From Hymenopellis radicata (lineage: Eukaryota > Basidiomycota > Agaricomycetes > Agaricales > Physalacriaceae): a stretch of DNA of 64,000 bases. Shown in pieces: positions 43,641 through 53,874 of the stretch (positions are counted from its first letter, which is position 1; the number at the start of each line of letters is the position of its first letter). The stretch spans positions 1 through 64,000 of the forward strand of contig JADNRX010000179.1 in the NCBI GenBank assembly GCA_015501595.1. Direction: 5' to 3'. The notes beneath the pieces were generated by a model. That model was not told the origin of the DNA. It saw only the letters and a program-made list of their open reading frames with translations, and made no database searches. Position numbers and translations under genes: made by a program.

Positions 43641-45979
43641 TTACTGTGGCGCTGACAACCCTACTCTTCTGTAACAAGCACGTACTAGATTAGCCGTCTT
43701 TCTCTGATCTTCCGCTTTGGTCATCTCATTGGCGTCGCCCGACATCTCATGCAAATTCTGGAACATGACTCGTAGTTCTTTGTCGTCATCCATGGCTACT
43801 AGAATGTCCGTTGGCGACAGGATACCGTGGCTGTGTCCCGTGCTATGTAGGGCGATAAGGGCCTTGTTCAGCCCCACTTCTAGCTCTGCCAGCTCGCGCT
43901 GGAGTTGACATCTGGATCGCGTCTCGTCGAGATAGTCAACGTATTCGAAAATCGACATTGCGATATCCTCCAGCAAGACTATGAACAGTCCCTGGCTGGG
44001 CTCCGCGAAGAATCCAAAGACACGGGGGAGGATTTTGGATTCCGTCTGATCCATGATGCGAAGGCGATAGTTATACTCGCGCCAAAGTTGAGAGCCATTG
44101 TTCATACCCAATGCAACATATGCCAACATTGTTCCGCACTCGGTAGATTCACTGGATGAAAGCCACGCACACGCGCGCGCTGTACTCCAAGACGCTCCGC
44201 GGTAAAACTCCCGGGAGAAGTCAACTTCAATGGTTGTTTCTAGGTTCGGGACAGGAACCGTACGGTCTTCGGCTTGCTCGTCAAGGAGCTGTGACTGGTT
44301 CTGAGCAGCGACGACAAGCTCCGCTCCGGGAAATTCGTTTTGCAGGTACTCCGGTGTCTGAAAGAGTTCCAAGAGCACCGGTACTTCCTCCCACCTGGCT
44401 ATGATCTGGGAGGCCGCGAGAAGGCTTGCCTCCAAGCGCTCAGCCTGGAAAATACTTCACGTCAAGTCCTTCATGGTTCGTGCATTGTCTTACCGTAACA
44501 TCAGCATAGTGATGCTTCCATAGCAGCTGTGCAGTATGTTAATAATCAAAGCTCGACGATGTTGAAAGTAGGATAACATACCTTAGTGGGCAAGTCGATC
44601 TTCAAACGGGCGGCTTCGCGCCACAGATGTCCCCGCCACGCGACATCGAGAGTCGCCGCAATGTTGAGGCCGATGCGAACCTTCATAGGCGAAGGATCCT
44701 CCTTATTGCAAGGATTCCTCGGAATGTAAGTAGGTTTCGACAGAAGCATGGTTTGAGAATATCGGTGGCGCATACAGATAATCTGCCGGTTGCCGTCTTC
44801 GATAACTGCGAAAGTCCCATTGATCGCAACAAGCTTTGTCCATACCTGCAGATAGAAAGCGAATCTGAGAGTGAAGTCATGCAGAAACAGAGTACACACC
44901 TTCCTCAGAAGTACCCTTGCCTTGGCTAAATTCACAGCACTGTGAGAGCTTTTAGTACGCTTGAACTTCCAGGGGCCGTCAACGGATTTGATGTCCTCTA
45001 TAATGTGTGCAGGTATCATGGAGTCCGGACCAGCTAATCGCCCGACACAAGGAATCTCTGTGGGCGGCGCGTGATACTGCTTGCAAGAAGGAATGCAATG
45101 CGGATTCATCTGGGGATGGCGTCGTTCCCATTCAAAGTTGCCCTTTGTCGAACATATGTATTCGATGGCCCTTGTCACGCCGTCGGTCAGGAAGTCGATC
45201 TCTGTCAGATAGTACAGCAAGAATGGCGTCAGCGCATGGTCGACTGCCGCTTGCAGGCCATTTGTGAACGGCTGCAGTTCCGGAATTGCTACGCGATCTA
45301 TATGCAGATGAGCCGTCGAAGACTCATCAGGGTACTCGGAATTGTTGTCACTATGCCAGAAAACGTAGTCGGTGTTCTCCCAAGGCTCCTTAACCTCGTC
45401 AAAGATTGTAAGGCCAGACAAATGTAGGGTAGATTGATTCAAGATGGCGGCGCTGATGTCGGCAGCGATCCTCTCGCGTTGCGTGCAGAGTGCCTGTAGC
45501 TCTCCTGGAGACACTACCGGTGCGGATGGAGTCCTCAGAGTCGGTGTACGCCAACGGCGGTCGTACTCGTGGCCCGGTGGCAAGTCCGGCAATATGTTGT
45601 TATCTTCGAGTGCTGCATCACATAACATTGCGCAATAGTCTGAAAGTCCTGGCAGTATCACGACAGATTGAAGCGTGAGCTCATCTCGAAGATGGAAGGA
45701 ACAAAGGTCCAGATCCGGGGATGGCGGGGAAGTAGATAACGGGGAAAGGGTAGCATCCGTAGTTGAAGTTTGGGGCGGAGCAGTGATGTTTGTCGAAGGA
45801 GGTATTGTACTGGTCGAGACATAGTCACCAGACTTCGAGTATTTAGGAAGCTTATCGCTAAGCAGTGCCTTGATACCACGCCGATCTAATCTGAAGACGA
45901 AGCATTAACGGAGCTTGGCGTAAGGCTAATAGTAGGAGAGTCTAGTGGATTACACTTACTCTATGGTTGACGAATTCAT
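43641..45979 (-). CDS. Large fungal kinase-like (probably pseudokinase) protein
   Basis: Exons 45979-45960, 45890-44900, 44845-44582, 44526-44494 and 44444-43641 give 703 residues. The N-terminal ~75 residues are Ser/Thr-rich. A helical domain follows (LCTQRERIAADISAAIL...EYLCST-like ...KARVLLRK|VWTKLVAINGTFAVI). The C-terminal ~200 residues have kinase-lobe traces: a hinge-like FIVLLEDIAMSIFEYVD, and LIALHSTGHSHGILSPTDILVAMDDD, where HRD...N is replaced by SHGILSPTDI. No glycine loop or DFG is visible, so catalysis is doubtful. The 54-bp intron at 44899-44846 is in frame and could be retained. It is convergent with the small kinase. Confidence 0.75.
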
Positions 45980-46541
45980 GGGGAAGTTGGAGATTTGGTC
46001 CGCGCAGTCAGCCAGCAAACAGCTTATATTCGCAGGGCAGCTCCATTGTTCCTTGTCTGTGGATGGAACAATAACACAAAGGCTCAAGGGTATCAATATG
46101 GGTGACATCATCCGCTATTGTCATTGACTGGATCGTAACAATAATGGCAGCGAACCATTATTTTCTCTAGGTCAACATCAAGGGCAAGGCATTTCTGCAA
46201 CAAAATGGGACCTACTACGTGCTACTGAAAAGAGCCAGAGATGGAGGACTCGAGCGCCAAACCAAGTAGTACAGAGACTAACAGGGCGAAAACCTGAGGT
46301 CCATGATGCAACCTTCGCTATGGCCAGCGTGGGACTGATGTTGATAGAAACGAATGGGCCTTGTTCTGAGCCCGATATTGCCGTAACTCACAAAAGAACC
46401 AAGAAAGGACCTGCGTTCATCCCGAAATGGAGCAAAAGACAATTATCACTCCAGAGATATAACAAGGTTGCGATCGTCCATGAGTCGCCACTCCACAACC
46501 GAGCCGTGCAATCCTTCCTTCCTTCCACATTCTATCGCTGA
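45978..46541 (+). CDS. Possible two-exon gene of unknown function
   Basis: A frame from ATG 45978 (or 45963) to a GTATCA donor near 46092 joins in phase to 46174 after TTTCTCTAG. It then stays open for about 120 codons to 46541 (ATFAMASVGLMLIETNGPC). The codon content is not distinctive, and the start overlaps the first exon of the minus-strand kinase-like gene. That makes one of the two starts, or this gene, doubtful. Confidence 0.28.
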
Positions 46542-46653
46542 TCCAGTAAGTCTTGGACTCAAAGGAAGACTTGTGCTCAATCCATCGTTCAAACTCTTTC
46601 TCACCATACTGTATCCAGAGCATCAACATCTGCAACTCGAATTAACTCAATCT

Positions 46654-47108
46654 ATGAATCCCCCGCCTGAACGCCGATCACGTCGGCTCAGGGATTCCAG
46701 TTCCAGCATCGTTCCTCAGCAGCAGCCAAGCAGCATAACGTTCCCACCATCGACCACCTACAGTCGAGAAGAGGATACTAGGGCAGGCGAGCGGGAGAGA
46801 AATCGATCCCAAGGCGCAGCCAGTCTCAGAGGCACAACAAACGTATCCCGAAGGGAAATAACCGCCCGAGAAGGACTGCGATCGACGGATGCTACGGTTG
46901 GTGTTTTACGCAGAGCCACTGTTGAAAGAACACTGACACATAGCTGCAGAAACGTCTAGACAAGCTCAAGGAGCGAGCGGCCGCACGCTACAGGGAGACG
47001 CGTGGCACACTTAGCACTCGGCTGACGTCCAAGGAGTTCGACGAAGACAAGGAGCCTGCTTGGCTGCTTGAACTTTTGAACGCACGTAATAGCCCTTTGA
47101 AGGAGTAG
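46654..47108 (+). CDS. Small charged protein of unknown function
   Basis: Exons 46654-46896 and 46950-47108 give 133 residues. The first exon encodes a Ser/Arg-rich disordered region beginning MNPPPERRSRRLRDSSSS. The second encodes a charged helix (KRLDKLKERAAARYRETRG) and an acidic end (FDEDKEPAWLLELLNARN). No known domain. The GTTGGT donor is weaker than average, and an unspliced reading stops at 46959. Confidence 0.5.
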
Positions 47109-47335
47109 AATGTTGTATGTCTGAGGTCTATGACGGGAGTGAACCGAACGTATGCGATAGACAGTCGTAAACTTTACCAAAATACTTGTTTCATATCGTT
47201 TTCACTTGAGAGACGAGTCAATGGCACGAGTGGGCATGAATATAGTAGCCGGGATAGCACCAGCGTGCATGACGCGTGACGCGTTGACGGGGCCTTGGAG
47301 CACTTGGTGTTTCCTCTATTAGAGCCTCTAATCCG

Positions 47336-47947
47336 TCACCAAGGATGATGAGTCGATCCCCTGCCCAAGAACCGCATTCTTTGTGAGCAAACGGTGCCCA
47401 TAGGGCTTTGAAACGGCGCAAGCCGACTGTCCAACAGTATTGCGACGGCATGCAGAATGCAATCATAGTATTTGAATAAATGCCCCAATATTTGCTCGTG
47501 GATTTCCGGAGGCAGATTCGTCCTGAAATACGTGGTCAGTAAAAACTGCTGGAAGGAGAAGATAACTCACGCGACGTTTGCGTTGGATTCTCGTAGTGTG
47601 AGCGAGCACGGAGTCTGCTGAAATTTTCTTTGAAGGGGATCTTCAGACAAAGGTACGGTTGGAGCTGCGAGGAGCCTAACCAAGTCGCGTTGGAATACGT
47701 CGGAATGTAGCTCGTCCATTGAGGCATCGGTGTACACCTTTTCCGAGTAGATGCATTTGTCGATGTTGAAGAGCCGGAAGTACTGGCCCATTTCATAAGG
47801 GAGAACTAGCCAGGAAACCACTTTGAGTAGGACACGTCGAGACACGTCAATGCCCGCTGAGGAGGCCAAATTGTAAGCGACGCCGATGGCAGGTAAGATG
47901 AACGGCAGCGTTGGAAATTTCAGCGTACTTAGTGCACCGCCGGTCAT
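47336..47947 (-). CDS. Unknown protein, two exons, C-terminus uncertain
   Basis: Exons 47947-47571 and 47522-47336 give about 187 residues starting MTGGALSTLKFPTLPFILPAIG, with one hydrophobic stretch near residues 8-25. The middle is acidic (DASMDELHSDVF). Exon 2 opens TNLPPEIHEQILGHLFKYY, which is weakly F-box-like. In an alternative frame the same DNA encodes FAHKECGSWAGDRLIILGDG, a motif I associate with short agaricomycete proteins. The true 3' end may therefore involve another splice or a frameshift. An upstream exon beyond 47957 is possible. Confidence 0.45.
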
Positions 47948-49112
47948 GATCAGCGCTGAAGACAGCAAGACTAAAAGGAGCGAGTCCAAAGTTTAGCTCA
48001 GGCACCGAGCACAGCCACGAAGAAGAGGTCACGCGGCAACCTTAAACCCTTCCTCTCTTGAACTTCGAATGCATGAGCGCTCAGCCTCCGTGCATGTAAT
48101 TCAACAGCCTGGTTTTACTACTTCTTCTCCGTATGGGTAGCCCGGATACGTCAGGGCGCTGCTAGCCTTGCCGCCTGTCCGGAAGCTCACGATTCACGAA
48201 ATGGACTCTCTACAACGCAACTGCTCCTTCTGACGTTCTCCCCCGCCTTTTCAGTCCTATTCATGCCCCTGATTGATTGATGTGGAATGGGCGGGTGGTA
48301 GTCCTCTCGCTTGCACTACTTTCATGACGATGTCGCCCAAATGTCAACACGTTTTGTTCTCTAGTCATCTGGCCTTTCCGAAGTACTAATTGTGTGGTGG
48401 CCAGTACTCGGCCAGATACTGTTCGCTACTTCTAGCTCTGCTGGGTCTTGCTCTCTGGGTACCTGCCTGTCATTTCTCGCGTAGTGACAGACATCATCTT
48501 ACCGTCATACAGGAAATGAGGTCTGTACTTTTCCGGATTCATACTGTCCACGTCTCAGAATGAAACTTACAGAATGATTCATGTCTTCGTTCCATCTTCA
48601 CCGCTAGATTTCATTCAGCGATCACCTCCTCAGCCTTAGTTCCGGGGGTTGTAGCCTTGCTCGACCAGAAACGTTTCGCAGTACGAAAGTTACCGATGGA
48701 ACTGGCGGGTGCGGTCAAGGTGCGGTCGTAAATTCTCCATCTCGCGCGCAGGATCTATTATGGTATAATAATTGCGCTACACTTTTAGTTACTAGCACTA
48801 ACACAATGAAGTACAGATTATCTTCTCTTAATTCGCCAAGGGCAACACTCAGGCTCACCCTTGGCAGCCAACTGCGTTTCTGTGGTGTTTGGACAGACAG
48901 ACCAAAAACGTCGAACAAAGAAATGTCACGTTGCTTTTGTTTGGTGCTCTTTGTATCAACAATAAATTGGCTTGTACTGGTTGTACTGTTCTCTCCCAAC
49001 AACCACCACCGACCCGCCGACACTTAATCCTTAGAGTGAGTTCAGTGCATTGTTTCATTCACCCGCCAACCGACTAACGCGGTGACTAGGAAGCTCACTT
49101 CTCAACCCATTT
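47948..49112. other. Intergenic, no supported gene
   Basis: About 1.1 kb between divergent genes. Only short frames are present. Confidence 0.45.
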
Positions 49113-50573
49113 ATGAGCATCACGATGAATTCGTTACCGGCATTGCCGTCGTCGTCGTCGTCCTCGTTCAGCGACAACGACCACAGCCTTGCGCTTTCCG
49201 CACCTCGCGGCATTTTTCCCGCGTCGTATTCCCTTGGCGCTCAGAGGTGCCATATTCACACCCTGCCCAGCGAGCTCCTACTATGGGTGTTCAGCCTTCT
49301 TCCCCCCGGCGACGTCTTCGACCCGTCCGCTGCCCAATGGGTTGTTGGCCGCGTTTGTCGAAACTGGACTCAAGTCGCTGCGTCGTGCTATGACCTCTGG
49401 AGGTGCATCACGGTCACGGTCTTCTCCGCGCTATGGTGTCCCAATTCTGTCGGCCTTCTACGTGAAGTCGTATCCCGCTCTGGAAAGCACCCTTTGCACA
49501 TCACGTTCGACATGAGCGGCATCGACATGACCAGTGAAGAGTTCGGGCACGAGACCTACAATCAGGACGGACAGCTCATACTCCCGTTTTGCGAAGCCAG
49601 GTCCCTGCAGCTCTTGGCGGTACTTGTGGACGTCTCACCACACTGGGTCTCTGCAGACTTTCGCGGGCTCGTACCGAGCTGCATGAGGGCCCTCGATGCA
49701 ATCACGGAGAAGTTACCCCACCTTGAGGCTCTTACTATGGACGATTGCGCTACAAGCGTGCAAGTGGACATGCATGCTTTTTCTCATGCTCCACGCCTAC
49801 GCGCGGTCTACATCGACTATGCCCCCATGCAGATGATGGACACCCGCTCGTTGGTCTCTCTCGTTAGCCCGTTGGGTTTCGTCTCCATAGAGATGCTTAG
49901 CGAGTGTCCGAAGCTGGAGAGTCTGACGGCTTTCGTAATAATACCGTCGTCTAATGACCAGGGGAGGCGCAGGACGTTGAAGACCATCACCCATGTCAGT
50001 CTTCGACACAATAATGAGCTGGTGCACCTCGACCTTCCGAATCTGGTTGAGCTCGAGCTCGCCACATCTGTATGCCCCAAGCTCACTGTGGCCAACTTTT
50101 TGGAACATTCCCGATGCCCTCTTCGGAAGTTGTCTCTTCTTCGTTGCCAATCTGACTGCCTTCAGTTGGTGGATATACTCCGCCTCACGCCAACCGTAGA
50201 GGAAATTGTCATCGAATTCGATAACTTTTTCTGGTACTTTGATCGAGTTGATTTGTCCTCGGAGGACAGCGACTCCGAAGAATATGCTGACTCCGACGAC
50301 GAATACATCGCAGATAAAGCGGGGAGGCGACTCGAAAGCGAGCGTCGCGTGGGCTTGGAATCGTTGATGAACTTCGTTGGCATTATGAAGACTTCCAAGT
50401 CCCCCCCCAATCCTCTCCTTTCATTACCCTGCCTCAAAAAGTTCTGCTTGTCTTTCAAGTTTTTGGCGCGCGATGAGGCGCAGCTTCTGGACAGCGCCTT
50501 TTATGAGCAAAGTATCATACAGGCTTTTCAGCTCGAAGGCATTGCTCTCTCTTTGAATATTGCTCGCACGTAA
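49113..50573 (+). CDS. F-box protein, single exon, intact
   Basis: 486 residues. The N-terminus is low in complexity (a Ser run from a gtcgtc repeat). The F-box lies at about 47-100 (IHTLPSELLLWVFSLLPPG, then WVVGRVCRNWTQVAASCYDLWRCI). The remainder is leucine-rich with LRR-like spacing (LPHLEALTMDDC, CPKLESLTAF, LPNLVELELAT). There is an acidic stretch at about 385-410 (SSEDSDSEEYADSDDEY). It is related to the gene at 39301 across the whole length, including the HPLHITFDMSG segment. A second ATG at 49125 could serve as the start. Presumed SCF substrate receptor, target unknown. Confidence 0.88.
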   Translation: MSITMNSLPALPSSSSSSFSDNDHSLALSAPRGIFPASYSLGAQRCHIHTLPSELLLWVFSLLPPGDVFDPSAAQWVVGRVCRNWTQVAASCYDLWRCITVTVFSALWCPNSVGLLREVVSRSGKHPLHITFDMSGIDMTSEEFGHETYNQDGQLILPFCEARSLQLLAVLVDVSPHWVSADFRGLVPSCMRALDAITEKLPHLEALTMDDCATSVQVDMHAFSHAPRLRAVYIDYAPMQMMDTRSLVSLVSPLGFVSIEMLSECPKLESLTAFVIIPSSNDQGRRRTLKTITHVSLRHNNELVHLDLPNLVELELATSVCPKLTVANFLEHSRCPLRKLSLLRCQSDCLQLVDILRLTPTVEEIVIEFDNFFWYFDRVDLSSEDSDSEEYADSDDEYIADKAGRRLESERRVGLESLMNFVGIMKTSKSPPNPLLSLPCLKKFCLSFKFLARDEAQLLDSAFYEQSIIQAFQLEGIALSLNIART

Positions 50574-50742
50574 TTAAACCAGTACTCGCACTATGTAGTA
50601 TACATTTATCTCGTATTTCGTCTATACCCATTCATCTGTACCATAGGCCAGTTATTCAATAAATATCATCGACTTACTCCCGCTTGACTCCATTCTGACA
50701 TTCGACAAAATTTCTTTAACTTCAAGCCCAACGGTTGAACTA

Positions 50743-51123
50743 CTGTAGTATTACTACCATAGGTTCGCGTCACAGGTCACGAGGCCTCATGATGCGAACC
50801 TAATTGTAGTTGGTCACTAGGTCACAAGGCCCTATGAACATATCTAAAATCGGTCACAAATCTGACTTGATCTAAATTTTGCTTCTTCAGCCCAATTTTA
50901 GTAGTTTTTTCTTCCATTTTACTCTATTTATAATGAAAATTGTCTATTTCTGCTGTTTGCATCTACTTTATAGGTAAAATTAAGCTAAAAAAGCAGAAAG
51001 TTGAAAATCTTAATGAACCTAATTTTTTTAGGTCACACACTTTTGGCCAGCATGAACATGCTACTTAACATGTTCATGAGGTCACAGGTCACACCTCGTG
51101 AACCTATGGTCGAAATACTACAG
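50743..51123. mobile_element. MITE with TA target duplication
   Basis: A 381-bp element with inverted ends. The left end reads CTGTAGTATTACTACCATAG and the right end, complemented, reads CTGTAGTATTTCGACCATAG; both continue GTTC.CG. A TA dinucleotide flanks each end (50741-50742 and 51124-51125), as for Tc1/mariner-type elements. The subterminal regions carry repeated GGTCAC words, and the AT-rich core has no coding capacity. It is a non-autonomous element mobilised in trans if at all. Family assignment rests only on the TA duplication. Confidence 0.8.
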
Positions 51124-51238
51124 TATCGCAGAGTCAGTCGAAATGCTCTCAAGGCCAACGAGGAGTACTTACTAACAAAGAAATCAAGCGCAGCGCAGAA
51201 GAGACAATTGAGCACATCGACCTCCTGCTCCCCTCACC

Positions 51239-51337
51239 GTGAATGTCACGTCCCTTAGCCTCCCTGACATACGCTCTGCCTTTGCCCGCATAGACGTCGT
51301 GTTCAACAATGCGCCCTTCTTCAACCATCTGGATACG
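51239..51337 (+). pseudogene. Fragment of a short-chain dehydrogenase (middle part)
   Basis: Reads VNVTSLSLPDIRSAFARIDVVFNNAPFF, matching the SDR segment that precedes and includes the NNAG motif (here NNAP). It is isolated, with no flanking SDR sequence on this strand. Its partner N-terminal piece is on the opposite strand at 51590-51762. Confidence 0.6.
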
Positions 51338-51400
51338 TGAGTGTCATTCAGCTCCGATATCAACTCGTCTATGATGCTGACGACACACGTTTCTATGCAG

Positions 51401-51589
51401 AGTGTGATGAGCGATATTGCGCCACACGTTCAAAACCCCTGGTTCACCACGCGCGATATCGCGGGCTTCAAAGGGAAGTTCGTGTATGTGGTTCCACAAT
51501 GGGATGAGCTACTGCCGTATATTTGGGAGCTCGCCATCGATCCTCCGTTGCGATACGAAGGCGGTCCTCAGCTGTGCCAGTGGATGTAG
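51401..51589 (+). pseudogene. Fragment of the small membrane-protein family
   Basis: After a TTCTATGCAG acceptor it reads SVMSDIAPHVQNPWFTTRDIAGFKG...VPQWDELLPYIWELAIDPPL. This aligns with EYLAPQISNATFTTRDMPGFEG...APEHWDELLPHTKLMETKLPPL of the gene at 36162-37029. It stops at 51589. Exon 1 and the membrane helix are absent. Confidence 0.6.
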
Positions 51590-51762
51590 GGAAACTATGG
51601 CGGAGGGATTGCACATTGTGGCTACGGCGATGTCACCGGAAGCGAGCACACGTTCAGTCATAGCAAGGCCTTGAAAGCCTGAAGATGCGCCGGTGACTGT
51701 TAGCAAGGATAAGAAACAGAACTTAGGGAGAACGTACTACTAAACCACACTTTGGGGGTCAT
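51590..51762 (-). pseudogene. N-terminal exons of a short-chain dehydrogenase
   Basis: ATG 51762; MTPKVWF is spliced (51740-51697, GTAGTACG...GCTAACAG) to ITGASSGFQGLAMTERVLASGDIAVATMCNPSA. This is the Rossmann TGxxxGxG cofactor-binding start of a classical SDR, with TGASSGFQG in place of TGASSGFG(R). Similarity ends at about 51600, where the plus-strand membrane-family fragment begins. With no catalytic YxxxK part nearby, it is a truncated gene. Confidence 0.65.
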
Positions 51763-52379
51763 TGTACGTAGACTGGCGTTCAATATGACAGTCCCTTATT
51801 AAATGCACGACAAGACCTTTATATGGAGAGTGATACTTAAATGATATACCCCAGTGGGAACATAAAAATAGTGATAACACACTGTCCGATGACCACTGAC
51901 TCGGAGTCCCTTGACATTTTTAGGCAGATAATGAACTCCCAGTAAACCTACGCATTGTACAGTCAGAGATGGGAATGTCAAAGAGGGTACTCACTTAGCG
52001 TCTCCAGAAATACTGAACGCGTTAACGCGACCATGGCGGTTTCAATTTGTTGAAGGAAGTGGCCACGTGGCCTCAAAGGCCTACTCGGGCCGACTTCCTT
52101 TGGCCTTAGAAGTCGACCACCATACACATTGGATACACATTGTCCTTCTAAAGTGAATTGCTCGCCTACGCGGCGCTCTCGTCCACGGATATGGTAAAAA
52201 CAACTCTTATACATATCTTCAAATCATTCACTATTTCCAGGATGGAGGTTCAGTGAAAATGCCCCCGCCTCTTCCATTGCGCGACGTGTACATGTCATGA
52301 AGAGCCTCCTAGCACTGCCCACAGTGTCCCAAATTTACCTTTCTCCGTCGATCGACATTTATTCACGAACGATCCCCCA
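51763..52379. other. Intergenic, no supported gene
   Basis: Nothing recognisable. The promoter of the truncated SDR would lie here. Confidence 0.45.
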
Positions 52380-52620
52380 CGACGTCCCCATCTTGCCTCC
52401 CTCCCCTCGACGCGCCACTTACGCGTCTCGATGCAGACATAGCCGCTCTGCTTGGGGCCGTTTCCGCCTTGCGCCGGTTCCCTTTGGAGATCCTTCAGAA
52501 CAACTTCATCCCCGACGATCTCGACTGCGGATTTCGGTCTTCAACGACAGAGAAGGGCTTACAACGGTAAGTAACACGGATATCCCTTTTCTGTATCGTG
52601 GAAGCTGACCGTATCTAGTA
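52380..52620 (+). pseudogene. F-box gene fragment (10982/24475 subfamily)
   Basis: Using two frames, it reads DVPILPPSLDAP, LTRLDADIAALLGAVSALRRFPLEILQ and FIPDDLDCGFRSSTTEKG. This corresponds to the coil-plus-F-box part of the genes at 24475 and 26892 (PLRRFPLEILQQIFLMLISDDIYGFSLLDSTGG). Most of the coiled coil is deleted and the leucine-rich part is absent or unrecognisable. A dead fragment. Confidence 0.6.
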
Positions 52621-53858
52621 GGTCAGCGCCGAGTGTTCATCATCGAAGATGTGGCTATTGGAGGATCGGGGACCTTCCATTACCCATGGTACTCTCAGGC
52701 CAGTTAAGCCATGCACGAAGGAATCAGAGTTTGCTCCGGTCACCATCTCCGGTGCTTACTATATCGCGAGACGGATTCTACTTCCACACACGTCTTCTCC
52801 GCAATGTCCTGGTGATCCCTTTCGCCGACAAATTCACAGGGTCTCCTTATTATACCTTAAAGCTTGCAATTCATTCGTACACGCATGCACGCCCCGGTCT
52901 GAGGAATCCCAGCCGCCTGCACGGATAAACGAACACTTCCTAGCTGCCGCTCACCTTCCAGCACATCCTGATACGCCATGCCTCACATTATGCAGACAAT
53001 GCTAGCCTCTCTTCAGAAGAGACCCGATGCGATCCTCATCAAACCTTTAATCTCACGGACACCGCCTTTCCAATGGACGACTATTTCATATGCGATATTC
53101 TTGGACCAGATGAAAGTCGCTGCTGCCTATTGGCACGAGAAACTTCAATTGATGGACTTGAAGCCACATGACGTTGTCGGTCTTTGGTATGCCCTTCTCT
53201 TGACAGACATAGCGCGTTCGCTAACATACGACAAGGTTGACAGGCCACTCCTACACCGATCTCATACATCTATACAGCATCTGCTTGGCTGGATACGTGC
53301 CCCAGGTGTTCAGCGTCAGCTTTGCCGGTGTCGCCGTCGTCAACGATCTTCTCGCGGCGTGTGATGGCAAAGCGCTTCTCTATGATCCCTCGTTCATCGA
53401 TGTGATATCAAGCATCTCAGTCCCGTCGTTGGTGGTGCCGGCTTTTGACGCTCTTGCCGATAAACCTTTTGGCGCGATCCCGCCTTTACCAGAGGTCAAT
53501 GAGCATGATACCGCCATGATCTTTCATACCAGTGGGACGACTAGCGGCAAGCCGAAGCCTGTGAAGGAGAGCCACATTTGGCTGCATGCCCAGGCTCGGG
53601 TCGTTCGGAGTGCTTGGATCGGTTCTTTCGATACCCAAGATGTCATCAGTAACCTTGGGTCTTTTGCTCATGTCGGGACTGCGACGTGTAAGTCTTGATC
53701 AAACGTCTGAATGAGATGATTGCTCAAATTTATGTATTTTAGCGATGAGCTATCTGAGCTATTCGGGCCAGTGTCTAGTCGAAACGTCGCGTTCAGATTT
53801 CGGGACAGAGGAGTTGAAGATGTTGGTGAACCAGTGTGGGGTGAACCGATTATTTCTG

Positions 53859-53874
53859 TACGCGCCGTGGCTGT
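53859..53874. repeat. Left 16-bp target-site duplication
   Basis: TACGCGCCGTGGCTGT, identical to 55601-55616; in the host frame it encodes part of LYAPWL. Confidence 0.88.
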
